From Euglena gracilis (lineage: Eukaryota; Euglenida; Euglenophyceae; Euglenales): a DNA stretch of 64,000 nucleotides. A program made the translations under genes and the position numbers. The stretch is taken from the NCBI GenBank assembly GCA_039621445.1, contig CP154956.1, forward strand, positions 74,810,192 to 74,874,191, given 5' to 3'. The notes beneath the pieces were generated by a model. It did no database searches. It saw nothing but the letters and a program-made list of their open reading frames with translations, and was not told the origin of the DNA. Positions 22,101 to 34,500 of the stretch are shown one piece after another. Each line of letters opens with the position of its first letter. Position 1 is the first letter of the stretch.

Positions 22101-25100
22101 GCCGTTTTTGGACCATCGACAGGCCCGGCAAAAGATGGAGACATAGCATCTTTTGATGGTGGGTGCACAGCCACCCAGTAACGGTGCACGTCCACCGGTA
22201 CCAATTTTTGGGTCCCAAGGGCCCTGCGGCTGGCCTGCGGCTTCGGCTCCGCCGCTGCAGCCCCATCAGCTGCTGATGCTTCAGCACCCAGCAGGCCAGC
22301 ATCGACCTCCCCGGTGCAACGACACCCACCACAGCGGCCACGTTACACCCCGCCACCGGGGTGTAAGACTGGGGGGACGACGTGGTGCCAGTGCATGGCA
22401 ACCAACAGCTGGAGAGAGGTAGCCCTCAAACACCCGTTACTTTGGGTACAAGGAAGTGGTGAACCACCACCACTGGATTGGTCGTATCAAACCGGTGGGA
22501 CCCACTCCCCCCTAAATTGTGCACAAAAACCGGTGTTTTTTACATTTTTCAAGGGAAAAATGGCAAAGAAAACCATAAAACGGACTACGGCCCGACACGT
22601 CCCGGGTGTTTCAGGTGCCAAATTTTGACTTCTTGTAACGCAGTCTTGTTGCACAAAAGGTTTTCAACAGTCACAGGTCGTTTGCACGTCATCAATTCAT
22701 TACATTTAATTGCCAAACGCATGACGCCAAAACAGCAGGCCGTTCGGGCCGGGTAACAGCAGTGCAAATGTACACACGTAAGACAGGCAAATCTTGGCCA
22801 GTCAGATGCCGTGTTCCAGTGAACACTCCACACTGCCTCTCACCACCAATTTCATCACCACGTAATCCTGGTGCAAATCATTGGTTGGTGTGAGGAATTG
22901 CGTTCGCCAGCCGTCACGGAGCAGGAGATGGTATCCCACAACTGATGTGTTTTGATGCGCGCATTTGCGCAAATAAACAAACTTTGTTTATGTGCTCTAA
23001 GGGCCCCACAAACACATCATTTTGAAGCGGTTTATTGACGTTTGATGCGCGCATTTGCGCAAATGCGCGCATCAACAAAAGTGTCTTTATTTGCGCGCCA
23101 ACACGTCCATCACGTTTTTAAACCTTCTAGTTCATGGTCCTTAAGATGTCTTTTAACATGGAAGGAAAACGTACGTGTTTGGTGGGCGGAAATGCGCGCA
23201 TCAAACGCATTTGGTGGTGTGCGCATTTGCGCAAATGCGCACATAAACAAATTTGTTGGTGCGCGCACTGGCGCCCATAAACACGTCATTTTATCATCAT
23301 CGGTGGACGTTTTATTTGCGCAAATGCGCGCATCAAACACAATTGTTTTATTTGCGCAATTGCGCCCATAAACACACGTCAGTTGCGTGATGACTGGCTC
23401 ACGTAGTCTGTGTGCCTGTGGTGTTGTTATCTAGTGAGACTCAGTGTGTTCTTACCGGTGGTGGCAGTGTCCAAGCCAGTTCAATCAGCACGTCAGCGCC
23501 GTTTCCAAGTGTCGTCACAAGGGGTGTGTGCCTCTCTCCTGTTTGATGTACAACAGCACCAGTCTCACCCTCCGTCCTATTAACGTCACCTGGCAAGCAG
23601 CATGCACACCAGACCACTGGCAGTCAATCCCCTCCAGTGGAGGGGTGTCATAGCTCATATATCGTGTTCTGGGTGTCAGGGTACAGGGTCCCAAGGGTTA
23701 CAAAAAAAATCGTAAATTTGCGCAATTGCGCGCATCAAAAGGAAAAAAGCTTAAGTGCGAATTCGGCCGCCTAAGAAAAATGGGCAAAGGGGGCCAAAGT
23801 GTGGCCAACAGTTGCCAACAGTGGCCAAAAGCGACCAAACATGGCAAAAAGCGGTCAAAAATGCCTAAAAATTCCCAAAAGCGGCCAAAAAATGTCCAAA
23901 AATGGCCAAAAGTGGCCAACCGTAGTCAAGAAATAGCATAAATGGCCAAAAACAGCCCAAAAATGGCCATATACTCCCACGACCACCTCCCCTGGTCGGA
24001 GACGAACATTGGCCATTTTAGCGACCCCCCCCCCCGGTCAGAGACGAGCATTACCCCCCCCCCCCCTATGTCCAACGACCCCCCTATGTCCAATGACCAC
24101 CCCCCCCCCCCGGTCAGAGGACACCTTTTCGGAGGGTTGACCAAATTTTTGGTCCCGGCGCGAAGCGCCGGGACGAAAAATTTTGCCCAAAAATTGGCCA
24201 AAAATTTGGCCAAAATGCCATTTTTGACACTTTTTGGACCAAAATTTTCGGCGCAAAGCGCCGGAAGGGAAAATTTGGGCATTTTTGGGTGGGTAGGGAC
24301 CCGGGTACCCACCAACTTTCTTTTGACCCCATGTCCAACGACCACCCCCCCAGTCAGAGGACAGAGGTTACTGGTCATTGGACATAGGGGGGGGGTAGTG
24401 GTCGTTGGACAAGGGGGGGGGGGTACCGATCTCCCGCCCATAAAAATCAGAAGAAATACATTTCACCGACTCCCCCATCTATTCCAAACCCTGGAGAAAA
24501 AAGAAAAAATCCATCTATACCCACCCCCTATCTTGCATCCAGTACACACCAGGGCAAAGCACAACAAAGCACAAGGGGGTCGCAGAAAACACAAAAGTGC
24601 ACTCAGGCTCACCCAGTGTCTACTTGACAAAATGCGAACAGATGGATTGTTGTTTATTGAGGAGAGGATGAACGCACGTCGCCTCGTCCCCCCCCCTGAA
24701 GTCGAACACCTTGACCCATTTATACTGACCCCTTTTTGTGCACTGTGGCTGTTTTTTTGATGCCTTTTATCCCTTCTTCTGGCCTGGCGCTGTTGTTCAC
24801 CTCTGGCCCTTTTTGTCTGTGTACGTGGAGGTGGCCGGAGCCTGGCGGGACTTACCTTGTTTACGACGCCGGCCGCCAAGCGCCCGCCAGGCACATACTC
24901 CACTTTAGTTAGGGGGGGGGGTCTCCTTCACCGTGACGACGCACCGGTTACTCCAGTCCACGACCCCAGCAGGTGTGGTTCCCAACTCAGTGGTCCACTC
25001 AATTGGGAACAAACTCATGGGTAGGTCTGTTCCAGGCCTGGAGGCACCTCCCGGGGCAGCCCTGTCCCACAAGCACACCCACTTGGAACCCGGTCAGGCA

Positions 25101-27128
25101 CCCCCCCCCCTCCTGGGGGCAAAGGCGAACTTTCCTTTCCCCCCGGGTCTCCTTCACTGCTCCCAGCCGGCTACTCTAGTCCACGACCCAGGAAATGGCG
25201 TTCATCGGTTTCCAGCACCTCCCAACCTGGTTCGACTCTTCAGGCTATGGGGAGGCAGGGGACGCGAGAGCCCCTCTTTTGCCTGCGGACCCGTCCTTCC
25301 GAGCCTCCTTCACTGCAGTTTTTCCGGCCTACTCGTGCCTGCAGCTACTCTAGTCCACGGCCCAGGTATCTCCTCTTTCCTCTCTTGTCTGTATGGTCTG
25401 TGTGGGGGTCTTCTGCTCCAAGACCCTAAGGGTGGTCATCGGTTTCCAGCACCTCCCAACCTGGTTCGACTCTTCAGGCAATGGGGAGGCAGGGGACGCG
25501 AAAGCCCCTCTTTTGCTGTCGGACACACCCCTCTGAGCCCAAGTTGCTACATTTTTATGGCCGACTCATGCCTGCAGCAACCTGGTTCCCAGGATGCCAC
25601 GCGAGTGCGTGGCCCCACGGCGTGGGTGGTCCCCCTGTGTGCACTGTGGCTGTTTTTTTGGTGCCTTTTATCCCTTCTTCTGGCCTGGCGCTGTTGTTCA
25701 CCTCTGGCCCTTTTTGTCTGTGTACGTGGAGGTGGCCGGAGCCTGGCGGGACTTACCTTGTAAACGACGCCCCCCCCCCCCAGGATCAAGAAATGTGAAA
25801 GTGTTACACCGACCCATCGGTGTAAATGAGGGGGGTTTATCCACTTGATGACATACAGTGTTGTATTTACACTGTATTTGTGACTGGAACATATACGTGT
25901 GCATGGAATGACCGGAAAGAAATGTTTCTTTGCGCTGCGACCACCGCACACAATTTTTTCCCGCGGAGTTTTTTTGTTTTGCACAACAAATTTGAAGGCA
26001 TGCGCTGCGACCACGTCATTTCACGCCATTTCCCAATTCATTCATTTTTTTTAAAAAAAATCACTTCTCCCGCGCCGCGGCAAAAAAAAAGTCCTATGCC
26101 ACACCCATTGTGGCAAAAAAAATTTGTGCCGCGGCACGGGCGCCGCGACAAATTAACGACAAGTGTGCATCAGAAACTCCCCCTGGCCCACACTGCAATC
26201 CTGAGAAAACGTCAGGTGTGCCGCGGGGTGACCCCAGCGCTCCGCAGCGGCCCTGCAGGGGGAGCGGGCGGCACGGCAGGCGGTTGACGGGCAGCGGCGC
26301 ACGGAGGAGGCTGCGGAGCTGGAGAGGCAGCGGCAGGCGTGGGTGGCGGAGCGGGCGGCGGCGGCGCGGCGGCTGGAGGACGCACTGCAGGCGCTGCAGG
26401 AAGAGCGCAGCCGCCGGAACCAGCTGGAAGGGCAGCTCGAGGCACTGCGGCAGCAGCAGTCCGCGACCAGGTCCCTCGAGTCGTGGCCATTTGGACCGCA
26501 GTGAGAACCACACATATGGCACTGGGCCGCTTGTTTTGGCAGGGGGGGCAAAACGTTGCAGGACAAGTCCAGAGCGAGAGTCACACACCAGCGGATCTTC
26601 CAGAAGCAGTGTCCCGCCGACTGGGCTCGGGGTTGGGCCAGGGGCCTTTCCGCAGCCCAGGTGGACACGGCAGCCAGGGACACTGCCCGGGTCGACCTGC
26701 AGCCCGGGCGTCGCTCAATGCCAGAGGGGACCACTTCTTACTGGTCGTGTCTGTCGGCAGCCGTTTCCGACCCACACTCTTCAGCCACTGAGCTGCTCCT
26801 GTCAAGCCTGTGGCTTGTCAAGCGACACCCGGCTGGCAGCGGCGGCTGGCCACCGCCGACAACGATGTGCAGCGGCTGCAGGGCGAGGCCAGGCTGGCTG
26901 CGCTGGCCGCCGCCACCGCGGACGTGCTCCACGCCGAGGCCATGTCCCGCAGTGCGCTGAGCCTCGCCTCGCAGGCCTCTTCTGGGGACCAGGGAGGGGA
27001 CCCCGATGGTGGATGGGGTCAGCCCAACACCCTTCTCCGAGCCACGCCACAGCAACAGCTATAACAGAATCCACAACAACAACAAAAACAACAACAGCAG
27101 CAGCAGCAGCAGCAGCATCAACGACAGC

Positions 27129-27177
<49 letters not shown>

Positions 27178-30100
27178 GCTGCAACACCAGCACCACCAGG
27201 AAAAAAATTAACAACACCATTTACCCCTCCACCTTCTCAGTGCACCCAACCACAGGCGGTTGTGGTGTGGTGTGGTGTGGTGTGGTTGTGGTGTGGTGTG
27301 GTCGCCGCGAAAAGGCCTGTCCCGGAGATTGTGGCATGGGGGGAGGTCCGTGTGGCAGGGGCGGCTGACCGGCAGTGCATGGCGTCGGAGCGGCTGCAGC
27401 GGGTTGGGGCGGAGCGCGACGCGGCGCTCGAGCGGTGTGCGGTGCTGGCCGTGCAGCTGGAGGCGGCGGCCGCCGCGGCGCAGTCTGCCGAGGCGGCGAA
27501 CGTCCTCCACACCAGAGCGAGCAGTGTTCTCAGAAACTCAGAAGGTGAGCTTCACACTTTGGGCAGGAGTCCCTCGGCATTCCGCTCTCCATGAAAAGAA
27601 GCCCATTCACCCCGTTGCCATTGCGGATTCCTGTTGCAAGAACCCGAATTTCTGGTATTACTCGGAGGAGAAATTCGGCCACTGAGATTGGCTGCACTCT
27701 CGCTGGGATACGGGAACAGGCTGGTTTTTTGTCGGGTGCCAACCCCAGCGGGGGGGGGGGGGTCAGGGTTCGATATAAGGAGGGCGTACATGGTTTAGGT
27801 GGGGGGGGTGTCCCCCCCCCACCCCCCCCCCTCCTGGCCCGCAGGGGGGGGGGCCGGACCCCCCCCCCACCTGCAAGGGGGGTCCGGACCGACCCTCGGG
27901 GGCAAAAATTGACCCCCCCCCAAAAGGGTCAATTTTTTCCTCCGGCGCTTCGCGCCGAAAATTTTTTGCATTTTTGGCACATTTTTGCCCAAAAAGTGCC
28001 CAAAATGGCACTTTTGGTCGTTTTGGGGGGTCAAAAATTTTCGGCCCGGCGCTTCGCGCCGGGCCGAAAATTCGGCCACCCTGACCGCGCACCTGTTTAG
28101 GTGGGGGGGGGTGTCCCCCCCCCCCCCCCCCCCTCCTGGCCCGCAGGGGGCGGTCCGGACCACCCCCCCCCCCACCTGTCCTTATATCGAACCCTGGGGG
28201 GGGTGCCTGCCTGGGCAGGCACCCCAAGGCACAAAAATCCGACCCCCCCCCTGAGGGGGCACTCAGCCAAAAGTGCCTACCAGGCACTCCGGCGCCAAAG
28301 GCGCTGGAAGGCTCAAAAAAGGCCTAGTTTCAAAAAAAATGGCCTACTTTCTGAGGAAAGTTCCTGGGCACAGACCGAAATCTGACCCCCCCCCCCAGGG
28401 GGGCGGGGGTAGTGCCTGCCTGGGCAGGCGCTCAAGGGCACTCTGGACCCCCCCCTCCCCCCGGAGTTGGTAAAAACCAGCCTGTACGGGAACAGTGGCA
28501 CTGGCACTGGATGCGTTGGAGCAGGCGGAGCGGGCCGCCGTGCAGCAACGGGTGCTGGCGGGCTTCCTGGAGCTGGGGCAGGGGCTGTGGGCGGGGGTGG
28601 CAACGACCGGAGGAGCCCCTTTTCCCGGGGCTGGGACTGGCGCGGTTGGGGACTCAGTTTGGCGTCTGCAACTCCCAATGGGTCGGTGTGTCGGTTTGAT
28701 GGTGTTGCTGCTGCCTGGGGGGGGGGGGGCTCTCTGTCTTGCCCTCGGGTTGTGTGACCCGTCCGTGCGTGACCCAGGGGCACTCCTCTGCCGTGGGCAA
28801 CACAACGCCGCACACAACAGTTGCAGGACCGCTGCGCCGCACTTCGCCCAGGCGCGTCCCCCACTGTCAAGACTGCCGGTGTGGCAGCAACCCCATTGTT
28901 TCTGCCCAAGCCATCCTGTCTTTGCCAAATTTGTAAGACCCTTTTATATATTGAAATATATCGTGTCTATATCGTGTCTTTTGTAATATGTGTCTGCATT
29001 GGGTGTCTCTTAACATTTCTATCTCTCATGCACACAATTAGATCTGATCAGGAGACAAGTTTCGCACTACAATTCTGCCGAGGTGAACACGTCCATGCAC
29101 GCTTAATCCAGTTTATTCGGGGGCAGAAAAACATTCCGGTCCTCAATAACCAGAATAAACTGGAATAGAAATTTCGGAATCTCCGGGATATTCCGGAATA
29201 TCCGGATTATCCGGAATATCAGGAATAAAAAGTGCAGTGGAAAGTGTGAAAATTTTCACGTGAATGAGAAATGATGGAGAAGTATTGTTGCACTTCTTTT
29301 TATATACAGATTTCCAGCCCCCAGTTGCATTTGTTATCTCAGCTATATCAAATATGGATATGGATGATCAATGGGCGCCATCAGTCCCATTGATCGGTGG
29401 TCTGCAGTGGTGTGATGGCCGCCATCATTCAGCAACTAATGAAGCTGGGCAACCAAGGAATTCAGTTAAATTCCTGAAGCCCGGGAGAGTGCCTTGGAAA
29501 TTTTCTAAGTCAGCACAAAGTGACCGGAATATCCGGAATAAATTCCGGAATAAAAACTTTGGCCAACCAGAATATTTTCTTGCCCCTGATTTACTATTTG
29601 GGTTATTGGAGGGGGTTATTTGGGTTATTTTTTTCTTGCAATTGCATTGCACTTCTGGAAAAAAAATTAACTCAAAAATTTGAAAGAAATATTTGTCCTC
29701 CAGGCTTCTGATCATGAATCATCCTCTGTTTTTTTTTTCAATTCTTGAACGTTTTTTTTTTGCACGACTGAATATCTACAAACCTAATTTCATTGATTTG
29801 TGTGATTTTGGGATGTTGCTATGTCTCCGTGTTGAATTATTTCGTCTTCAACAGAGTTGGGTTGAGCATTTGTTATTCAGGGGCAGGCCGTTTCACCAAT
29901 GACCCGATTCCCCCTATCCCAAGCATAGAGGAGTGCCGCCCCTGACTGCAGGTGCAGCAGAGGGCTGATGCAGCGACCACGGCCAGGCTTCTTTTAAGTC
30001 AGCAGACCCCCCCCCCCGGGGGGGAGGGGGGTGGGTGGGTGGATCCGGGCCGGACCCCCCCCGGGGGGGGGGGGGTCCCGCGCCGGGGGCGCTGGGTACA

Positions 30101-31509
30101 TTTTCGGCGCAAAGCGCCGAAATTTTTTGAACTTGCCTTTAATGGGCCCGATTTTGGGGGGGGGGGGTCCCGCCCCCCCCCCAGGGGGGGTCCCGCGCCA
30201 CCCTGGGTGGGTGTGGGGGGACCCCCCCCCGGGGGTCTTAAAAAGAAGCCTGACCACGGCACAGTTAAAGGCAGCCCTGGATGCGGCAGCCAGGGTTCAT
30301 CGTGCCCCACCCTGTGTGATGCAGGGCACCGCACCACTGCATAGCGTTCAATCCTCTTGATTGGTTTATACTCCGGTCTATGAATCATCACTTGAACAGC
30401 CTGACGCATTTGGAGGCCTTTCTGCAAGTTACACGGAGGGGTACTGAGAGGAGGAAAACCCCCAAGCCTCGTATCCGCACTTCAGCTTTCCCATCGTGTG
30501 TCCTCTCGCCGCCGCCCCCCCCCCCCCGAGCATGCACTCACTCACCAGCTCCACAACGTTTTGGTGGGGAAGGCACGCCGAGCTACTCAACCCTGTTCGC
30601 ACAAATACTGGCGGAGGAGCGCCGTGAGGAGCTGGAGGCGCTGCAGGGCGGTATGGAGGAGCTACGGCAGGAGAAGGCACTGCAGTCGGAGGCGGAGGAA
30701 AGGAAGCTGCTCGACCTGCGGACTCGGCACAGGGGACGTTGGCATTGGGGGGGGATGTTGAACGTGAAATTTGTCTCGCGACATTTTCTCCCACGATTTT
30801 TGGGAGGTCATTTTCCCCGCGGAAGTGTGTGCAGTTTGACGTCACGGCAAAGCCCAGGCCATTGTCTCTCTCCCATCACTCTCCTCTGGCTGTGGCAGCG
30901 GCCTGCCTCCGCAAACTCATCGCCACAGAGGAAGCCTCGGAGAGTGCCTACACATGCCTCGCCCGGGGTTCCCCACTCACCAGCATCTCTGCGCATCAGG
31001 GTTTGATTCCCCGCACAATATTAGTGTTGTTGTGATGTCTCCCCTTCTAAAACGCTAGGGATGTTTTCTGAGATTGTTTCTTCTGACACCAGCCCACTGT
31101 GAATGCAGATGCCCTGTGTGATTTGGCATCGGAGACCAGCGCTTCTGGTGACAGTTGCTCAAGACAGCGCATCCGTGAGCCTCCCTCCTCCCCCTCCCAG
31201 ATGTCAACCCTGAACCCAACCCCACACAAGGTTACTCACCCTCTCTTGCTCGCTCCAATTACTGACCCTCCCCCCAAGTTTGAGCATTGCAAGCTTCGCT
31301 GCCCACATTTGAAGGCGGTCTCATTCGCAGCCTTTCTAGTTCTCACATGTGTCCACTGCGTCGTGACTCCCGCCGCTGCGTGCCTGCAGGTCTTCCACGA
31401 GCCCACGGTATGTGTACCTTGCGTCCAGGCCTCTTTTGAGGTTCCAGCCTGGGTGGTGGGGCAGGCAGGGGCGGGCTGTTTTGACCGGTCTGGTTTGGGA
31501 GGAAGAACC

Positions 31510-31558
<49 letters not shown>

Positions 31559-34500
31559 CCTGACACCCTGCTGCCAAACGCTCCATGTACCTTCTCAGGC
31601 GGCCTAACTCGCACTTAAGGTTTTCATTTTTAGCTTGCGCTTTGGCGCAAATTTTCGATTTCTTTGAGACCCGGCGGTAGAACCCACCCTTTTGACCCTC
31701 TGGTTCTACGGAGACCCTCCACGGTGGCGTGTGCATCATTTTCCGATGTTGGAACCCGGGGAACAGGCCCAATTTTGGTGTTTTTCGGCCTGTGCACCAT
31801 TTTGAAAAAGGTTCAAAACCCTGGGTTTGACCGCCGGGACACGTGAATTTCCCCAAAAATGGGCCGAAACCCCCGGTGCGCGTTCCTCGTTTTTGAAGCC
31901 TCGGCTGTGTTCCCCGGATGGTGCCACAAAGTCCAGGTGACAATTGGCCCTTTTTGTTGTTTTTTTTTGGCTCTGTGATATGTCCGTGAAGAGTTTGGTT
32001 GCTGAGGCATCCAGAGGGTGGACTCTACACACACGTTGTGAAAAGTTGGAAAAAACGGCATGTCACAGAGTTGTGATCCCTGGGTGCTTGAAGCGCGAGG
32101 AGCGGTACAGCGGGAACCACCCTGGTGGGAGGGGTTGGGGGGACTGAGGGCGAGCCCAGGGACCTCTCCCAACGTCTGGTGAGCAACGCCAGGCCCCACA
32201 CTGCCGGGCACAGAAGGCAATGGTTATGGACATTTGCGCTAAAGCGCAAATCTTTAGCTTGCGCTTAAGCGCAAATTAAAAATTTGCGCTTAAGCGCAAG
32301 CTAAAACAGAAGCCCCTGAGTTTGTGGGAGTCCCTCTGATGTGTTACGGTGTGTCGGGGGCCCCTCTCTGAGCGGCCAGTGTGCGGGCTTGGTGAGGAAA
32401 TGCATTGCGCCGAAGCGCAACCATCATACAAAAAAACTGAGAAGTGCAAACACGCGGCTGACGTGTAATGTGGATGAACAAGCAGTGCATTATGTAGGCA
32501 TGTCCCTTGCGCTTCGGCGCAAGGTATTTCCTCACCAAGCCCGCACTCTGGCCGTTCAGAGAGGGGCCCCCGACACACCGTAACACATCAGAGGGACTCC
32601 CACAAACTCAGGGGCTTCTGTTTTAGCTTGCGCTTAAGCGCAAATTTTTAATTTGTGCTTAAGCGCAAGCTAAATATTTGCGCTTTAGCGCAAATGTCGT
32701 TTTAAATGGCAGATGTATTTGAATGCGTTCGTGCTGTGTGAGAAGGTGGGGGATAGGGGAGAATGGTGAGGAGGGTTTGTGCGCTGCTGTGCCAGAAGCT
32801 GGGTTGGTGCTTTTGAACTATTCAGGTGCTGGGGAGGAAGTGGTTGTTACAATAAGACGAATCGTGGGCGGTAGGCTGTGGTGCCTCAGTGACCTTGCAC
32901 TCGGTGCACAAAGTGGGGTTTTTGGGGACGTTGACAGAAAGGCTTTTTCTGCTGAACAATGCCCTCCATCTGCCTGGTGGCATGTGGCTGTCTGGTGGGT
33001 TGCAAAATACCGAAAAAAGGTGTGTCAGCATGTCTTCCCTTCTCCGCCGTTGTTGATGGACCCTTTCAATTTCTCAATTCCATTCGCTCATCCCCAAAGT
33101 TCTGTGCTTCAAATCCTGGGCGAGGAAAGGGGTGTGACGAGCTTCTTTAAAACACCCTTTCGATGCCTAAAACTGTTTCCTCGGCTGTGATTCCCAGGGT
33201 TTATGTGGTACCTGTTCTTTTCCACACAGGTATTTTCTGACTTTTAAAAGTCGGCCAAAGAGAAGGGCCCCTCAGGCACGCTTAAGTGCGAGGCAAGTGG
33301 GAGGAACCTCCGGCACTGGAAGTTGGGTTTACAACGCATAGGACAAGACACGTCTGGCTATCAAGAAGTTGGTGGTTGTTTTCACAGACCAGGGGGTTGG
33401 CTTCCTGTCCCAGGCAAGGCTTCCCTCCATCTGAGCTCTGGTGATGAGATGCTTCCAGGACTGCTCTCTCCACCCGCAGTGATAAAAATGGGAAATACAA
33501 CTTGATGGCTGTTGCGCCAAAGCGCAATGGGTAGGCTCATGAAGAATGGAAATTTAAGAGTTATACTGCGCCAAAGCGCAAGTAGAAATACACTTTTAAA
33601 ATTGTCAAAGCAACGTGGCTCTTGCGCCGACGCGCAATGTTGACCAGTTTTAAGTCAACGTGACTGAGAGTAGGCTTCCGTCCACCTGTACTACAATTTT
33701 CTGCTCCATCCCCTCTGGTGTTCTTACTCTACCAGGGCCGTTCTCTCCCTGCGTTGTGAGATAAGTTTCAAACAGTTATATTTGCGCTTCGGCGCAAGCC
33801 ATGTTGCTTTTGCAATTTTTAAAATTGTGTTTCCATTTGCGCTTTGGCGCAAGTTAACTCGTAAATTTTCATTCTTCATGAGCCTACCCCTTGCGCTTTG
33901 GCGCAAATGGAAACACATGTTGACTCAAAAGTTGTTATCATTGTTCAAGTGCGGCAGTGGTCACCCACGTGTTGAATTACAAAAAATTCAAAAATTTGTG
34001 CCAAAGCGCAAATGGTTTTATTTTTTGTAATTTCAAAAATTTGCGCCAAAGCGCAAATGAGTAAGAGGAGTACCCTCGTTTCATCACCCGCCGCCTTGTG
34101 TTCATGCACACTGGGACTCGGGAGCGCTGTGCCCGTGGACCGTGGAGTTCCTAGTCGTTGGTTTTGTCCCCAGGCCCTCGGGTGCAGGGAGACACTATTT
34201 TCAGACTGTCTCGAGTCTCAGGCCACGGTGATCGAAAACCAAATTTTTTTTGGGATTTGCGCGTCGTCGCAAATTAACAGTCACTTTCAAAGCTAAGTGC
34301 GAGTTAGGCCGCCTAAGACTGGAAAAAAGCTGCCGATTTTTCGACCCAAAATTTGGGCTGGCCAGCCCAAATCTGACCCATGTTGCCCACTTTTCGTCGA
34401 TGGGGGGGGAGGGGAGGGTCCCGGACTTGAAAAAGGCTGCTGGCTGGAAAAAGGCTGCTGGCTGGATGGACCCCCCCCCAGGGGGCCGGGGTCAAATTTT

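Larger units (their letters stand above)
20789..23775. mobile_element. Element C: 3.0 kb, GCGCGCATTTGCGC words, shares termini with D
   Basis: The termini (20789-20815 and 23749-23775) are inverted repeats with one mismatch, reading CTTAGGCGGCCTAATTCGCA inward. Similarity extends through aaaaagc, ATGCGCGCA and TTTGCGCAA into about 80 bases. More than a dozen ATGCGCGCATTTGCGCAAAT-like words are scattered inside, many forming long palindromes. It is flanked by TGGCCAAAA-type repeats and then by a GACCACCCCC/GGTCAGAGACGA shell (20570-20610 and 23975-24120), so it is nested in an outer element. I find no convincing transposase. Confidence 0.8.
31594..34317. mobile_element. Element D: 2.7 kb, TTGCGC-loop-GCGCAA words, shares termini with C
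   Basis: Left end CTCAGGCGGCCTAACTCGCA, right end its complement (AGTGCGAGTTAGGCCGCCTA, to 34317). These are the termini of element C with a few changes. The interior is scattered with TTGCGC-NNNN-GCGCAA hairpins (loops TTAA, TTCG, TTTG, CAAA) instead of C's GCGCGCATTTGCGC. It lies in the intron that splits the RING finger. No transposase frame seen. Confidence 0.8.

Noticed and set aside
26110-27594. A single 494-residue frame taken as one gene
   Set aside because: It is in the wrong frame for the coiled-coil exons, crosses the CAA microsatellite and is Ser/Thr/Pro-random. The real exons lie in other frames beneath it.
31099-31563. Continuous frame from 31099 through VFHEPT as one exon
   Set aside because: It contains non-coding composition between 31165 and 31380 and does not yield the RING Cys-x2-Cys spacing.
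32341-32586. An 80-residue peptide read on both strands
   Set aside because: A consequence of the palindrome in element D, not a gene.
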